Numbered from the stretch's first letter, positions 26,224 to 33,935 are shown. The stretch is DNA of 64,000 nucleotides from Streptomyces kurssanovii (GCF_014649695.1 NZ_BMTN01000006.1:124001-188000); one strand, 5' to 3'. Program-made: numbers and translations. Notes: a model not told the origin generated them from the sequence alone.

Positions 26224-27545
26224 CAGCCCCCCAGCTGCAGCGCGTAGGCGTAGTCGGAGACGAAGTCGTCGAGCGACTTGGCGTACCGGTCGTCAGCGGT
26301 GAGGACCTTGGCGATGCGGCGGCTGTACTCCAGGGCCGTGTCGTGCATCGAGTAGTACATGTCCCAGCCCCACAGACCCGCGAAGAAGCGGCCGTGCTCC
26401 TCGAAGTGGATGTCCGGCAGGAAGGTCGTCCACTCGAAGGACTCCACCGGGGAGCGCAGAGCCGGAGAGCCGCCGATGAGGTCGATGACGACGGCTCCGA
26501 CGGGGACGTCCCGCTCGGCGTTCCGCCGGGTGATGATGTACTCCGTCTCGCCGGGCGTCTCCGCCCCGTTGACGATCAGCTGCGCCGACGCCAGCCGTCC
26601 CGGCAGCTCGTCGGGCGTCGTCTGGGGCCTGCCCAGCACGGTGAACTCGACACGCCGGTCACGGAGATGCTCGAAGGCGCCCATGGAGCAGTTGCCGTAG
26701 CCCAGGACGAGGACCTCGGGGGTCCGCCCGGCGTTCCGGGAACGGTAGAGGTCCAGGCCGTACTTGGTGCCCCCGATGCCGACCTCCCGGATCTGGCCGA
26801 TGGCGCGCACGGGCTTACCGCGCTCCTCGGCCAGCAGACCGTCACGGCCGGCGGGAAGATCCCCTTCGCCAAGTCGGTACGGGGCACCCACCGCCGGCAG
26901 GAGGTCGGTGACCCCGTCGCCGACGGTCAGCACGGCCGATCCGGAGACGGCCGCCCGGGACTGCTCCGCGCCTGCCGTGTCGGTACAGCGGACCCGGACC
27001 GGCTTGCGCCCGTAGCGCATCAGCGCCCGCAGCAGGCCGTTGACGTACTCCTGCGGTGCCGACGGGTCGAGCATGACCTCCGGTTCGGGCCCCAGGGCAC
27101 CCGCGTCCACCCCGGACCCCGCGGCGATGCCGGCCAGGTACCCGTCCGACGGCTCCTGCGGGTCGGTCACCGTCTCCATGCCGACGAGCCGGACTCCCTT
27201 GTCCCGCAGCAGGCGCTCTCGCTCCGGGAAGCAGTACAGGTGCCCCATGGAGAACAGCGTGGTCCCGTAGGACAGCCACGCCACCTCGGCGGCCGACGGC
27301 CCCTTGAGCTTGACCACGAGGTCCTTGCCGCCGTAGCAGGAGGGGTAGGGCTCGACCCGTGCCCCCTCCAGCTCGTACTGGCGGTCCAGGTAGCCGATGC
27401 CCTCGCCCAGGCTCTGCTGGATGACGACGTCGAACCCGCGGTCGACGTAACGGCGTACGTCCTGGGGAACCAGGGTGGCGCGCAGGTCGTGCCCGCCCGG
27501 GTTCTCCTCGCAGTCGCTCTCCTTGGCGAAGAGGATCGTTGTCAT
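26223..27545 (-). CDS. Alanine dehydrogenase/PNT-superfamily amino-acid dehydrogenase-like protein
   Basis: A 440-residue protein starting MTTILFAKESDCEENPGG. The N-terminal half matches the AlaDH/PNT N domain: Arg22 (HDLRATLVP), RGFDVVIQQSLGEGIGY, Lys79 (DLVVKLKGP) and His102 (SMGHLYC), the positions used for substrate binding and catalysis in alanine and saccharopine dehydrogenases. The C-terminal half has a Rossmann motif GYGNCSMGA, an unusual spacing, and the two are separated by an extra ~130-residue segment. N5-(carboxyethyl)ornithine synthase and lysine-forming saccharopine dehydrogenase belong to this superfamily. A reductive or oxidative step on a lysine/ornithine-type amine is plausible beside the halogenase. 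Confidence 0.72.
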   Translation of the reverse strand: MTTILFAKESDCEENPGGHDLRATLVPQDVRRYVDRGFDVVIQQSLGEGIGYLDRQYELEGARVEPYPSCYGGKDLVVKLKGPSAAEVAWLSYGTTLFSMGHLYCFPERERLLRDKGVRLVGMETVTDPQEPSDGYLAGIAAGSGVDAGALGPEPEVMLDPSAPQEYVNGLLRALMRYGRKPVRVRCTDTAGAEQSRAAVSGSAVLTVGDGVTDLLPAVGAPYRLGEGDLPAGRDGLLAEERGKPVRAIGQIREVGIGGTKYGLDLYRSRNAGRTPEVLVLGYGNCSMGAFEHLRDRRVEFTVLGRPQTTPDELPGRLASAQLIVNGAETPGETEYIITRRNAERDVPVGAVVIDLIGGSPALRSPVESFEWTTFLPDIHFEEHGRFFAGLWGWDMYYSMHDTALEYSRRIAKVLTADDRYAKSLDDFVSDYAYALQLGG

Positions 27546-27559
27546 GCCCGATCCCCTCC

Positions 27560-28393
27560 TCAGTCCGTGTAGACGGCGTTGGTCGTCTCGTAGGACTTCT
27601 CCTCCAGCCAGTCCTTGAGGCTGGCGAGGGTCAGGTTGACGATGATCCGCTCCACACCCTCGGTCTGGATCGGGACGGTGCGGTGCAGGGTGGTGTCCGT
27701 CTTGAAGACGTACGACTCACCGGCCTCGTGGTGATAGGTGCGGATGGTGCCGCCGGCGAGGTTCTCGTGCACGGCCGGGTTCTTCTTGTCCCAGACGGTG
27801 TGCGGCACGGCCTGGAGCATGCCGCCGTGCTCGATGGAGGGAGCCTCGGCGATGAAGATGAAGGCGAACTCGTGGTCGCCCCAGTGCCATCCGTGCGTGT
27901 CGCCCACGCGGCTCTGGTGGGTACCGGTGATCTTCTCGTCCTCGAAGGAGGCGTCGAGGACCGGCGTCCCGACCACCGTGGAGAGCACGGAGCGGAACTC
28001 GACGGAGTTGTACAGCGCCGTGAACAGCTTGCTCTGCTCCTGGAACAGCGAGTTGGGCAGGCTGCCCAGCCTGCGGGGGGTGTCACCGGTGACCGGGACG
28101 GTGATGTCGATCCGCCGGGTGTTGAGGTCCGCGAGCCGGCGCGCCTCCGCCCGCAGCTCGGAGATCAGCTCGGCCGGCAGCAGCGCCGTGGTGCGGGCGT
28201 AGTGCTCGGCCGAGTACTGCCGCTTGGCGGCCGTCAGCTTCTCGTCGAGGGTGAGCCGGTGCCGGGCGATCATCCGGTCGATACGGGCGACCTCGTCGGT
28301 GTCGACGTGCGGGCCGGGGACGTTCCCGTGGGCGAGCAGCGCGGCAGCGGCATCGCGCATGGTCATGGCGGGGGATACGGCTTCGATCGTCAT
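27560..28393 (-). CDS. BesD-like Fe(II)/2-oxoglutarate-dependent free amino acid halogenase
   Basis: A 277-residue enzyme starting at ATG 28393 (MTIEAVSPAMTMRD); AAGGAGA lies 7 nt upstream, which favours it over ATG 28399. Metal site: His170 and His237 with Gly172 where hydroxylases have Asp/Glu (HGWHWGD at 167-173), leaving a coordination site for chloride. The pattern matches my memory of BesD (His134, His137, Gly139, Asp140, His204), including the 67-residue His-His spacing. Glu153 and Asp173 match the acidic pair that binds the lysine side-chain amine in BesD; Arg249 and the NLT motif at 253-255 fit the 2-oxoglutarate/substrate site. Expected reaction: radical C-H chlorination of free lysine, ornithine or a relative. 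It heads the enzymatic part of the operon, 14 nt before the dehydrogenase. Confidence 0.87.
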   Translation of the reverse strand: MTIEAVSPAMTMRDAAAALLAHGNVPGPHVDTDEVARIDRMIARHRLTLDEKLTAAKRQYSAEHYARTTALLPAELISELRAEARRLADLNTRRIDITVPVTGDTPRRLGSLPNSLFQEQSKLFTALYNSVEFRSVLSTVVGTPVLDASFEDEKITGTHQSRVGDTHGWHWGDHEFAFIFIAEAPSIEHGGMLQAVPHTVWDKKNPAVHENLAGGTIRTYHHEAGESYVFKTDTTLHRTVPIQTEGVERIIVNLTLASLKDWLEEKSYETTNAVYTD

Positions 28394-28484
28394 GAGCATT
28401 CTCCTTGTGCCAGATGTGGTGTTGGTGCAGGGAGGAATTGCCGAAAAGAGAAACCGGTACGCGGGCTTTCGCAGCGAATGCTGC

Positions 28485-28649
28485 TCAAAGCCCCCGCATC
28501 GCTGGGTCGTCGGCGCCCCGGGCGTCATTGCCCGAATACGCGTGGTCGGGATCGTGCGCGTGAATTCTCGACAGATCGATCTCGTACTGCTCGAGCACGG
28601 ACGACCGTGCCGGGCCCTGATCAGGAGGGGTAATACGCTCGTCGCTCAC
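28485..28649 (-). CDS. 54-residue small protein, candidate precursor or carrier peptide
   Basis: A GTG start at 28649 lies in a GTGA overlap with the stop of the preceding 63-codon gene, the usual mark of translational coupling. The product begins MSDERITPPDQGPARSS, then VLEQYEIDLSRIHAHDP, and ends DDPAMRGL. It is hydrophilic, Asp-rich, has no Cys and no signal peptide. The stop is 91 nt before the halogenase start. I recognise no family. Its size and place at the head of a ligase operon suit a ribosomal scaffold, carrier or precursor peptide, but this is inference; the C-terminal half could also be a chance extension. Confidence 0.5.
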   Translation of the reverse strand: MSDERITPPDQGPARSSVLEQYEIDLSRIHAHDPDHAYSGNDARGADDPAMRGL

Positions 28650-28837
28650 ACCATTTCCTTCGAGGCTCGGCCGGCCCAGCGGGCCAGCACTTCCTGGACG
28701 TCACCCTGGCTCAGCTCGCTGCTGAGCCGGCTGACCTCGGCAGGTCCGCGCACGGACAGAACCGGACGGCATCCCCATGTCACGAGGACCGTGCCGTCCT
28801 GGCGCTCCTGAATTCCATAGAACGAAGTACCGCTCAT
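28646..28837 (-). CDS. 63-residue small protein of unknown function, first gene of the halogenase operon
   Basis: ATG at 28837 (MSGTSFYGIQERQDGTVLVT) is preceded by AGGAGGT at proper spacing. An upstream in-frame ATG lacks such a site. The pattern suggests two or three beta strands (YGIQERQDGTVLVTWG, PVLSVRG) followed by a helix (PAEVSRLSSELSQGDVQEVL) ending RWAGRASKEMV. I do not recognise a family. It is coupled by GTGA to the 54-residue gene and shares its upstream region with the divergent GNAT gene. Confidence 0.65.
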   Translation of the reverse strand: MSGTSFYGIQERQDGTVLVTWGCRPVLSVRGPAEVSRLSSELSQGDVQEVLARWAGRASKEMV

Positions 28838-29055
28838 GGCACCTCCTGTGCCATCGGTTTTCGTCACTCGACGGGGCTTTTCGCAACGACGGGTAAATCA
28901 TGCGGGCGGGCCACCATCGGCAAAAGAGGGATCCGGGGACCACAATCGGCCTGGCATCAACAGGACAGCACCCGGTTCCGGTGAAATCCGGCGGATGCGA
29001 ATCCTCCGCCGGGAATCGCGGGGCGTCGCCGGGCGCGCCGTGACATCGTGGAGCC

Positions 29056-29628
29056 ATGACCATCGACGTTCGCCCTGCTTCGGTCTTCGAGGATGTCCGG
29101 ACCCTGCTCGGCCCGAAGTCACCCGGCGCAAACGTCTGCTGGTGCCTGAGCTACCGGATCCCGTCCAAGCTCAACAACGAGCTCCGTGGCCCGGCCCGCG
29201 GCGAGTACGTCGCCGAGCTGTGCCGCACCGGTCCCCCTCCGGGCGTGCTCGCCTACGACGGCGACGAACCGGTCGGCTGGGCCGCCGTGGCACCGCGCTC
29301 GGACACGTCCTTCGCCCGCAACCGCAAGATCCCGCACGTCGACGACCTGCCGGTCTGGTCGCTGTGGTGCGTCCGTGTGCGCCCCGGTCACCGCAAGCAG
29401 GGCATCTCGCACGCCCTCATCGCCGGTGCCGTCGAATTCGCCCGCGCCCACGGCGCCCCGGCGGTCGAGGCGTACCCCCTGGACAACGGCGGGGCCAAGG
29501 TCGACCTGACGATGGCGTACGCCGGGATCCGGAAGAACTTCGAGCGTGCCGGCTTCGTCAAGGCCGCCGACACCACCTCCGTGCTGGCCGGGCACCCCCG
29601 GATCCTGATGCGCCTCGACCTGCGCTGA
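29056..29628 (+). CDS. GNAT-family N-acetyltransferase
   Basis: A 190-residue protein starting MTIDVRPASVFEDVRTLLG. The acetyl-CoA pyrophosphate loop is VRPGHRKQGISHALI (R/Q-x-x-G-x-A/S type) after the strand VWSLWCVRV; C-terminal IRKNFERAGFVKAADT is the usual end of the fold. It is transcribed away from the halogenase operon across a ~218-nt gap. The substrate is unknown, and whether it belongs to the operon's pathway or is an independent housekeeping enzyme cannot be told. Confidence 0.85.
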   Translation: MTIDVRPASVFEDVRTLLGPKSPGANVCWCLSYRIPSKLNNELRGPARGEYVAELCRTGPPPGVLAYDGDEPVGWAAVAPRSDTSFARNRKIPHVDDLPVWSLWCVRVRPGHRKQGISHALIAGAVEFARAHGAPAVEAYPLDNGGAKVDLTMAYAGIRKNFERAGFVKAADTTSVLAGHPRILMRLDLR

Positions 29629-29792
29629 CCCCTGCCACCGGCACACCGGCACCGGCCCGGCGCCACTGAAACGGGCAGGCCCGAAGGCCGAGCCCGGCGG
29701 GCCGCCCCGCGACCGCGGCCGGCCGGCGACCGCTCACGGCGTCGGCGCGGCGAAATCGCGTGCAACCTTCTTCCGTGATCAACAGTCGGACC

Positions 29793-29814
29793 AGGCGCAA
29801 CGCGTGTTGCGCCT
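29793..29814. promoter_or_regulatory. Inverted repeat upstream of the FG-GAP protein gene
   Basis: AGGCGCAAC, GCGT, GTTGCGCCT. The arms extend a further 3-4 pairs if one base bulges. It ends about 10 nt before the GGAGG ribosome-binding site, so it could be an operator, an RNA-stability hairpin, or a hairpin that masks translation initiation. Confidence 0.5.
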
Positions 29815-29835
29815 TGGTCTCTGGAGGAACACACC

Positions 29836-32094
29836 TTGATCCACGCACGTCCCGCACGCCGACGGCTCGCCGCCGCCGTCGTCACCGTGCTCGCCGTCAC
29901 CCTCGGCGCGAGCGCGCTGACCGTTCCGGCGATCGCCGTCCCGGCCGCCGAGGGCGCAACAGGGGCAACGGGAGCGTCCACGACGGGCGTCGTCCCGTTC
30001 CCGGCCAAGAGCACCATCTTCGGCGCGACGGCCACGGGCTTCCTGACCTCCACCGAGGTGCCGCCCATGGACGAAGGCGGCCCCACCTACACCGCGCACT
30101 GGGTCCCGGCGGACGGCTCCCCCGCGACGGACATCGGCTGGGTCGCCAGGATCGAGAGCACCGGCTCCGGAGACATCGTGGCCTTCGGCTGGGCTTCCGG
30201 TGCCAGGCTCACCGACATGGCGACCGGAGTGGACCTGCGCTCGATCACCGTCGGCGATGACACCGCGTATGCGGGAGCCGCCGGCAAGGCGCTGTTCACC
30301 ACCACGCTCAACGTGTACGGGGACAGGCTTCTCCAGATGCACACCCCGACGAGCGGAGCGGCACGGACGACGGCCGGTCTTCCGGCAGACGCCACGAACG
30401 TCATCGTCAAGGCCGGCACGGCGGAACACGCTCTGCTGACCTACTCCACCGGCACGGGCACGACGGCCAAGAAGTACGTGGCCCTGCTCGACCTCGCCGC
30501 CAACGCCGTGACGGAGACGTACGAGCTGCCCGCGGACTCCGCGAGGAGCGACATCGCCGTCTCGGCGACCCACCTCGCCCACGTCGAGTACGACGCGGAG
30601 GACGACGTCACCATCGTGGTCGTCGACCGCGCCACCAAGGCCGCCCAGAGGTTCACGGTCGGCAACGCGTGGCGGCGCGACGTCGAGGTCGGTCTGGTCG
30701 GCGAGTGGGTGACGTACGGGACGCGCAGCGGCCTCACCGACATCACGGGGGATCCCCTGCACGCCCTCACCGCGCGCAGCCTCGAGGACGGGACCACCAC
30801 CCACAAGCTCCTGGACCACACCCTCACGGCCGCGGCCGCACCCGACGGCACCCAGGTCGTGCGCGGCGGCACGGTCGCGGGCGGCGAAGGCCTCTATCGG
30901 ATCGCCCCCGGGGCCGACGGCGCCGCCCCGACGGCACCGCTCGTCGCGAGCAGCGGGGAGTCCACCAAGGTCGCCCTGCTGGGCAGCAAGGTCCCCGCCG
31001 TGATCGACCTCGACCGGAACGGCGGCCGGGTGCCGCTCGAGTGGACGCTCTCGCGGTACAACGCGACGGCCACCGTCACCCTGCGGCACATACGGACCGG
31101 CAGAACCTCGGTCGCGGGGTTCATCCAGCCGGAGAACGCGGTCGTGCGCTACGACTGGCTGGGCGACCTCAACAACGACAGCTCCCTTTCCGAGAGCGCC
31201 TACAACGGCGACTACACCTGGGAGATCAGCGCCAAGCCCCTCAACGGCATCGGGCCGGAGCTGAAGCAGACCGGCACGTTCACCGTCACGCGCAAGGCCG
31301 CCCCGCACGACTACAACGACAACGGCTCCCCGGACCTGCTCCTGCGTGACAGCGCCGGCCGGTTGCTGCGTTCCGACAGCTACTACAACCCGTGGATCAA
31401 CGAGAACGGCCAGTTGTCGGCAGCGGAGCAGAAGGTCATCGGCAGCGGCTGGAACATGCACAACCGGATCGAGGCCGCCGGCGACCTGGCCGGCGACGCG
31501 GCCGGCGACATCGTCGCCCGCGACACCTCCGGCGTCCTGTGGCTCTACCTCGGCAGGGGCGACGGCACCTTCGCCACCCGCACGAAGATCGGCAGCGGGT
31601 GGCAGATCTACAACAGGATCGCCGCGGGCTCCGACCTCACCGGCGACGGCAGGCCCGACCTCGTGGCCACCGACGCCGCCGGCGCACTGTGGCTCTACAA
31701 GGCGACCGGCGGCACGAGCGCGCCCTTCGCCGCCCGGAAGAAGATCGGCCTCAGCGGCTGGCAGCAGTTCAACACCATCGAGGCCACCGGCAACATCGCC
31801 GGCGGCGCCGCCGGAGACCTCGTCGCCCGCGACACCTCCGGCGTCCTGTGGCTCTACCAGGGCCGGGGCGACGGCACCTTCTCCGGCCGCGTGAGGATCG
31901 GCGGCGGCTGGAACACGTACAAGCACCTCGTCGGCGTCGGAGACGCGAACCGCGACGGGCGCCCCGACCTGTTCGCGTACGGCTCCACCGGCACGTACCT
32001 GTACAAGGGCACGGGAAGCTCGACGACCCCGTTCAGGTCCCGGGAGGCGACCAGCCTGCCCGACGCCGCCCTGACGCACACGTCCGTCATCTGA
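29836..32094 (+). CDS. Secreted FG-GAP/VCBS-repeat protein
   Basis: A 752-residue exported protein with a TTG start at 29836; GGAGG lies 8 nt upstream. A signal peptide (MIHARPARRRLAAAVVTVLA, hydrophobic core, AIAVPAAEG cleavage region) is clear. Residues about 45-490 form a beta-rich region of unknown function. From about 490 there are at least five FG-GAP-like repeats with calcium-loop patterns (DYNDNGSPDLLLRD, GDAAGDIVARDTSGVLWLY, GDGRPDLVATD, DANRDGRPDLFAY), likely a beta-propeller. Such streptomycete proteins are extracellular and often adhesive or enzyme-associated. A strong terminator follows. Confidence 0.88.
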   Translation: MIHARPARRRLAAAVVTVLAVTLGASALTVPAIAVPAAEGATGATGASTTGVVPFPAKSTIFGATATGFLTSTEVPPMDEGGPTYTAHWVPADGSPATDIGWVARIESTGSGDIVAFGWASGARLTDMATGVDLRSITVGDDTAYAGAAGKALFTTTLNVYGDRLLQMHTPTSGAARTTAGLPADATNVIVKAGTAEHALLTYSTGTGTTAKKYVALLDLAANAVTETYELPADSARSDIAVSATHLAHVEYDAEDDVTIVVVDRATKAAQRFTVGNAWRRDVEVGLVGEWVTYGTRSGLTDITGDPLHALTARSLEDGTTTHKLLDHTLTAAAAPDGTQVVRGGTVAGGEGLYRIAPGADGAAPTAPLVASSGESTKVALLGSKVPAVIDLDRNGGRVPLEWTLSRYNATATVTLRHIRTGRTSVAGFIQPENAVVRYDWLGDLNNDSSLSESAYNGDYTWEISAKPLNGIGPELKQTGTFTVTRKAAPHDYNDNGSPDLLLRDSAGRLLRSDSYYNPWINENGQLSAAEQKVIGSGWNMHNRIEAAGDLAGDAAGDIVARDTSGVLWLYLGRGDGTFATRTKIGSGWQIYNRIAAGSDLTGDGRPDLVATDAAGALWLYKATGGTSAPFAARKKIGLSGWQQFNTIEATGNIAGGAAGDLVARDTSGVLWLYQGRGDGTFSGRVRIGGGWNTYKHLVGVGDANRDGRPDLFAYGSTGTYLYKGTGSSTTPFRSREATSLPDAALTHTSVI

Positions 32095-32137
32095 CGAGGC
32101 GGCCGAACGCCTGACGAACTGCCGCACAACCCGACGC

Positions 32138-32176
32138 CCGTGACGTAGCGCCGTAGAGCCCGGCGCTACGTCACGG
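32138..32176. terminator. Strong hairpin terminator after the FG-GAP gene
   Basis: A perfect 16-bp stem, CCGTGACGTAGCGCCG and CGGCGCTACGTCACGG, with a 7-nt loop, beginning 44 nt after the stop. It lacks a T-run, as is common in Streptomyces. Confidence 0.88.
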
Positions 32177-32351
32177 ACGGGTCGAAGCGGCGGCGTGTCC
32201 GCCGACACCGGAAACCCAGTCCGGCATCGCGGCCGGCCACTTCGGAGACAACGGCGAACGGGACCACGACGGAGACCGCAGGGCCGACAGGACAGAAGGC
32301 CGACTGGAGCGCCTGGGGTCAGCCGTGTGACTGCAGGCCTCCAAGGTCGTT

Positions 32352-33335
32352 TTGCCTCGCGTGATCGACCCTGAGACGCCCGTCAGAACCCCGCCCCTGA
32401 CCGCCCGGACCGCTCCGCCGCCGGGCGAAGCACTTGTGCTGGCCCACCGCTGGAAGGCCTTCTACTGCGAATCACGTGCGGTCCGCGCGCTCGCCCCCCG
32501 CTTCCCACCCGTGCTGCTCATCGGCGGGGCGTTCCAGCGCAAGGAATCCTGGGGACGCTGCGAGGAGGTGTTCCTCGGGAACATGGACGTGTTCACCGTC
32601 GATCCCCCCGGTTGGGGGGCAGCCGACCCGCTGCCCGAAACCTACGGCGTCGACTTCCTCGCCGACGCCATCTGCCACATGCTCGATGAGTGCGGTGCCC
32701 GGCAGGTGAACGTGCTCGCCCGCTCCTACGGAAGCGCCATCGCCTACGAGATGGCCCGGCGCTGCCCGGACCGGATCGGGCGCATGGTCCTGGTCGGCAC
32801 GATGAGGGCCGTCCCGGACCACGCACAGACCGCGATGCTCCGCACTCCGGAACACCTGACCGCCGGAGACATGGAGACCTACGCGCACACGACGCTCGAC
32901 CTCCTCATGACGCCGGAACGCCTCGCAGACATCCCCAACGGCGCCCGCGTCCGCAGACTGCTGCTGCGCCGCATCACCAACCTTTCCGAGGCGGAGGCGC
33001 ACCAGATGCGTACCAACACCCTGCGCCTGCCCACCCATCAGGCCCTCGACACCAGCCGGCCGCCTCGTGCACCGGTCCTGACCGTGGCCGGCGAGTACGA
33101 CTCGTTCACCACTCCGGAGCTGTGCCGCCGGATGGCGGCGGCGTGTGCCGACAGTTGGCATGCGGAGATCCGCGACGCCGACCACATGCTCATCCTGGAA
33201 CGGACAGCGGAAGTCGCCGACTTGATCACCCGTTTCCTCGGCGGCGAGCCGCTGCACGGACTGCCGTACTGCCGCAGCGTCGAGCAGGTGTCACCGAGCA
33301 TCGCTCCGGCACGTGAGCCCATCTGTGCGACCTGA
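32352..33335 (+). CDS. Alpha/beta hydrolase with non-canonical nucleophile elbow
   Basis: A 327-residue protein read from TTG 32352 (MPRVIDPETPVRTPP); GTG 32361 is an equally possible start. The fold is typical: PVLLIGGAFQRKESWG (oxyanion strand), TVDPPGWGAAD, a nucleophile region VNVLARSYGSAIAYEMARR, VLTVAGEYDSFTTPELC (acid) and DADHMLILERTAEVADLI (His). The elbow reads A-R-S-Y-G, not G-x-S-x-G. It resembles stand-alone hydrolases and thioesterases of secondary metabolism. No operon partner is evident. Confidence 0.78.
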   Translation: MPRVIDPETPVRTPPLTARTAPPPGEALVLAHRWKAFYCESRAVRALAPRFPPVLLIGGAFQRKESWGRCEEVFLGNMDVFTVDPPGWGAADPLPETYGVDFLADAICHMLDECGARQVNVLARSYGSAIAYEMARRCPDRIGRMVLVGTMRAVPDHAQTAMLRTPEHLTAGDMETYAHTTLDLLMTPERLADIPNGARVRRLLLRRITNLSEAEAHQMRTNTLRLPTHQALDTSRPPRAPVLTVAGEYDSFTTPELCRRMAAACADSWHAEIRDADHMLILERTAEVADLITRFLGGEPLHGLPYCRSVEQVSPSIAPAREPICAT

Positions 33336-33388
33336 AGCACTGCTTCCGGACACCCTGCCGTCGGTGAGGGACGGAAGTCCTGAACAAG

Positions 33389-33610
33389 CTAGGCCGCGTC
33401 CCACTCGTGCGCCCGGCCGCCGCGCCACTCCACCCACACCGGATCGTCGAGGAGCGGCGCCGGATCCAGGATCCCGGCATGTTCCAGGAACACCACCAGG
33501 TCGTGATCGCTATGGGCGAGGCCGAGGATTTCGTCGCGCCCGCCCCGGCGCACGGTCACCCGCCGGCCGCCGGTCGGGGACGGCCGGTGCACGACGATCG
33601 GCGCGCTCAT
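33389..33610 (-). CDS. Small conserved-looking hypothetical protein beside tRNA-Thr
   Basis: A 73-residue ORF starting MSAPIVVHRPSPTGGRRVTV; an in-frame ATG at 33640 would add ten residues. The acidic middle (DEILGLAHSDHDLVVFLEHA) and the ending DPVWVEWRGGRAHEWDAA look like a folded small protein common in streptomycetes next to this tRNA. The function is unknown. It converges with the alpha/beta hydrolase gene. Confidence 0.65.
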   Translation of the reverse strand: MSAPIVVHRPSPTGGRRVTVRRGGRDEILGLAHSDHDLVVFLEHAGILDPAPLLDDPVWVEWRGGRAHEWDAA

Positions 33611-33705
33611 CTGTCCATGCTGCGCCGGGCCGCCGGTCACAGCATCTCCAGCTCACCCGCCAGGCCCGCTCCCGCCGCCGTCGCCGCGTCCGCTGAACAA
33701 GAAAA

Positions 33706-33734
33706 CCCCAGGTCGGAGTAATTCCGACCTGGGG
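33706..33734 (-). terminator. Rho-independent terminator of tRNA-Thr
   Basis: A 12-bp perfect stem, CCCCAGGTCGGA and TCCGACCTGGGG, with a 5-nt loop, followed on the minus strand by TTTTC. It lies 12 nt beyond the tRNA 3' end. Confidence 0.9.
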
Positions 33735-33745
33735 ATTCAGGAAGA

Positions 33746-33818
33746 GCCGCCTTCGGGATTCGAACCCGAGACCTACGCATTACGAGTGCGTTGCTCTGGC
33801 CAACTGAGCTAAGGCGGC
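33746..33818 (-). tRNA. tRNA-Thr (anticodon CGT)
   Basis: A 73-nt cloverleaf on the minus strand: acceptor GCCGCCT/AGGCGGC, D-arm TAGCTCAGTTGGC, anticodon stem ACGCA/TGCGT with loop CTCGTAA giving anticodon CGT (reads ACG), and T-loop GGTTCGAATCC. The terminal CCA is not encoded. The gene is intact. The accessory region (29-33 kb and beyond) lies on its 3' side, the usual side for integration. Confidence 0.97.
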
Positions 33819-33935
33819 AAGCTGCCGGGAGATGCACGTCCTCGCCGAGGACACGCTCTCATCAGCAGCGGCGCCAAGTCTACAGGGTTCTTCGGGGTGC
33901 CCCGAACCACCTCCCGCGCGCCCCTGACGAGGGCC

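Noticed and set aside
28394-28528. N-terminal extension of the halogenase (start at 28528)
   Set aside because: The extension has no RBS, overlaps the 54-residue small gene, and the AAGGAGA site fits ATG 28393.
28485-28649. Identification of the 54-residue protein as a LysW amino-group carrier
   Set aside because: It lacks the zinc-binding cysteines and the C-terminal acidic EDWGE-type end of LysW.
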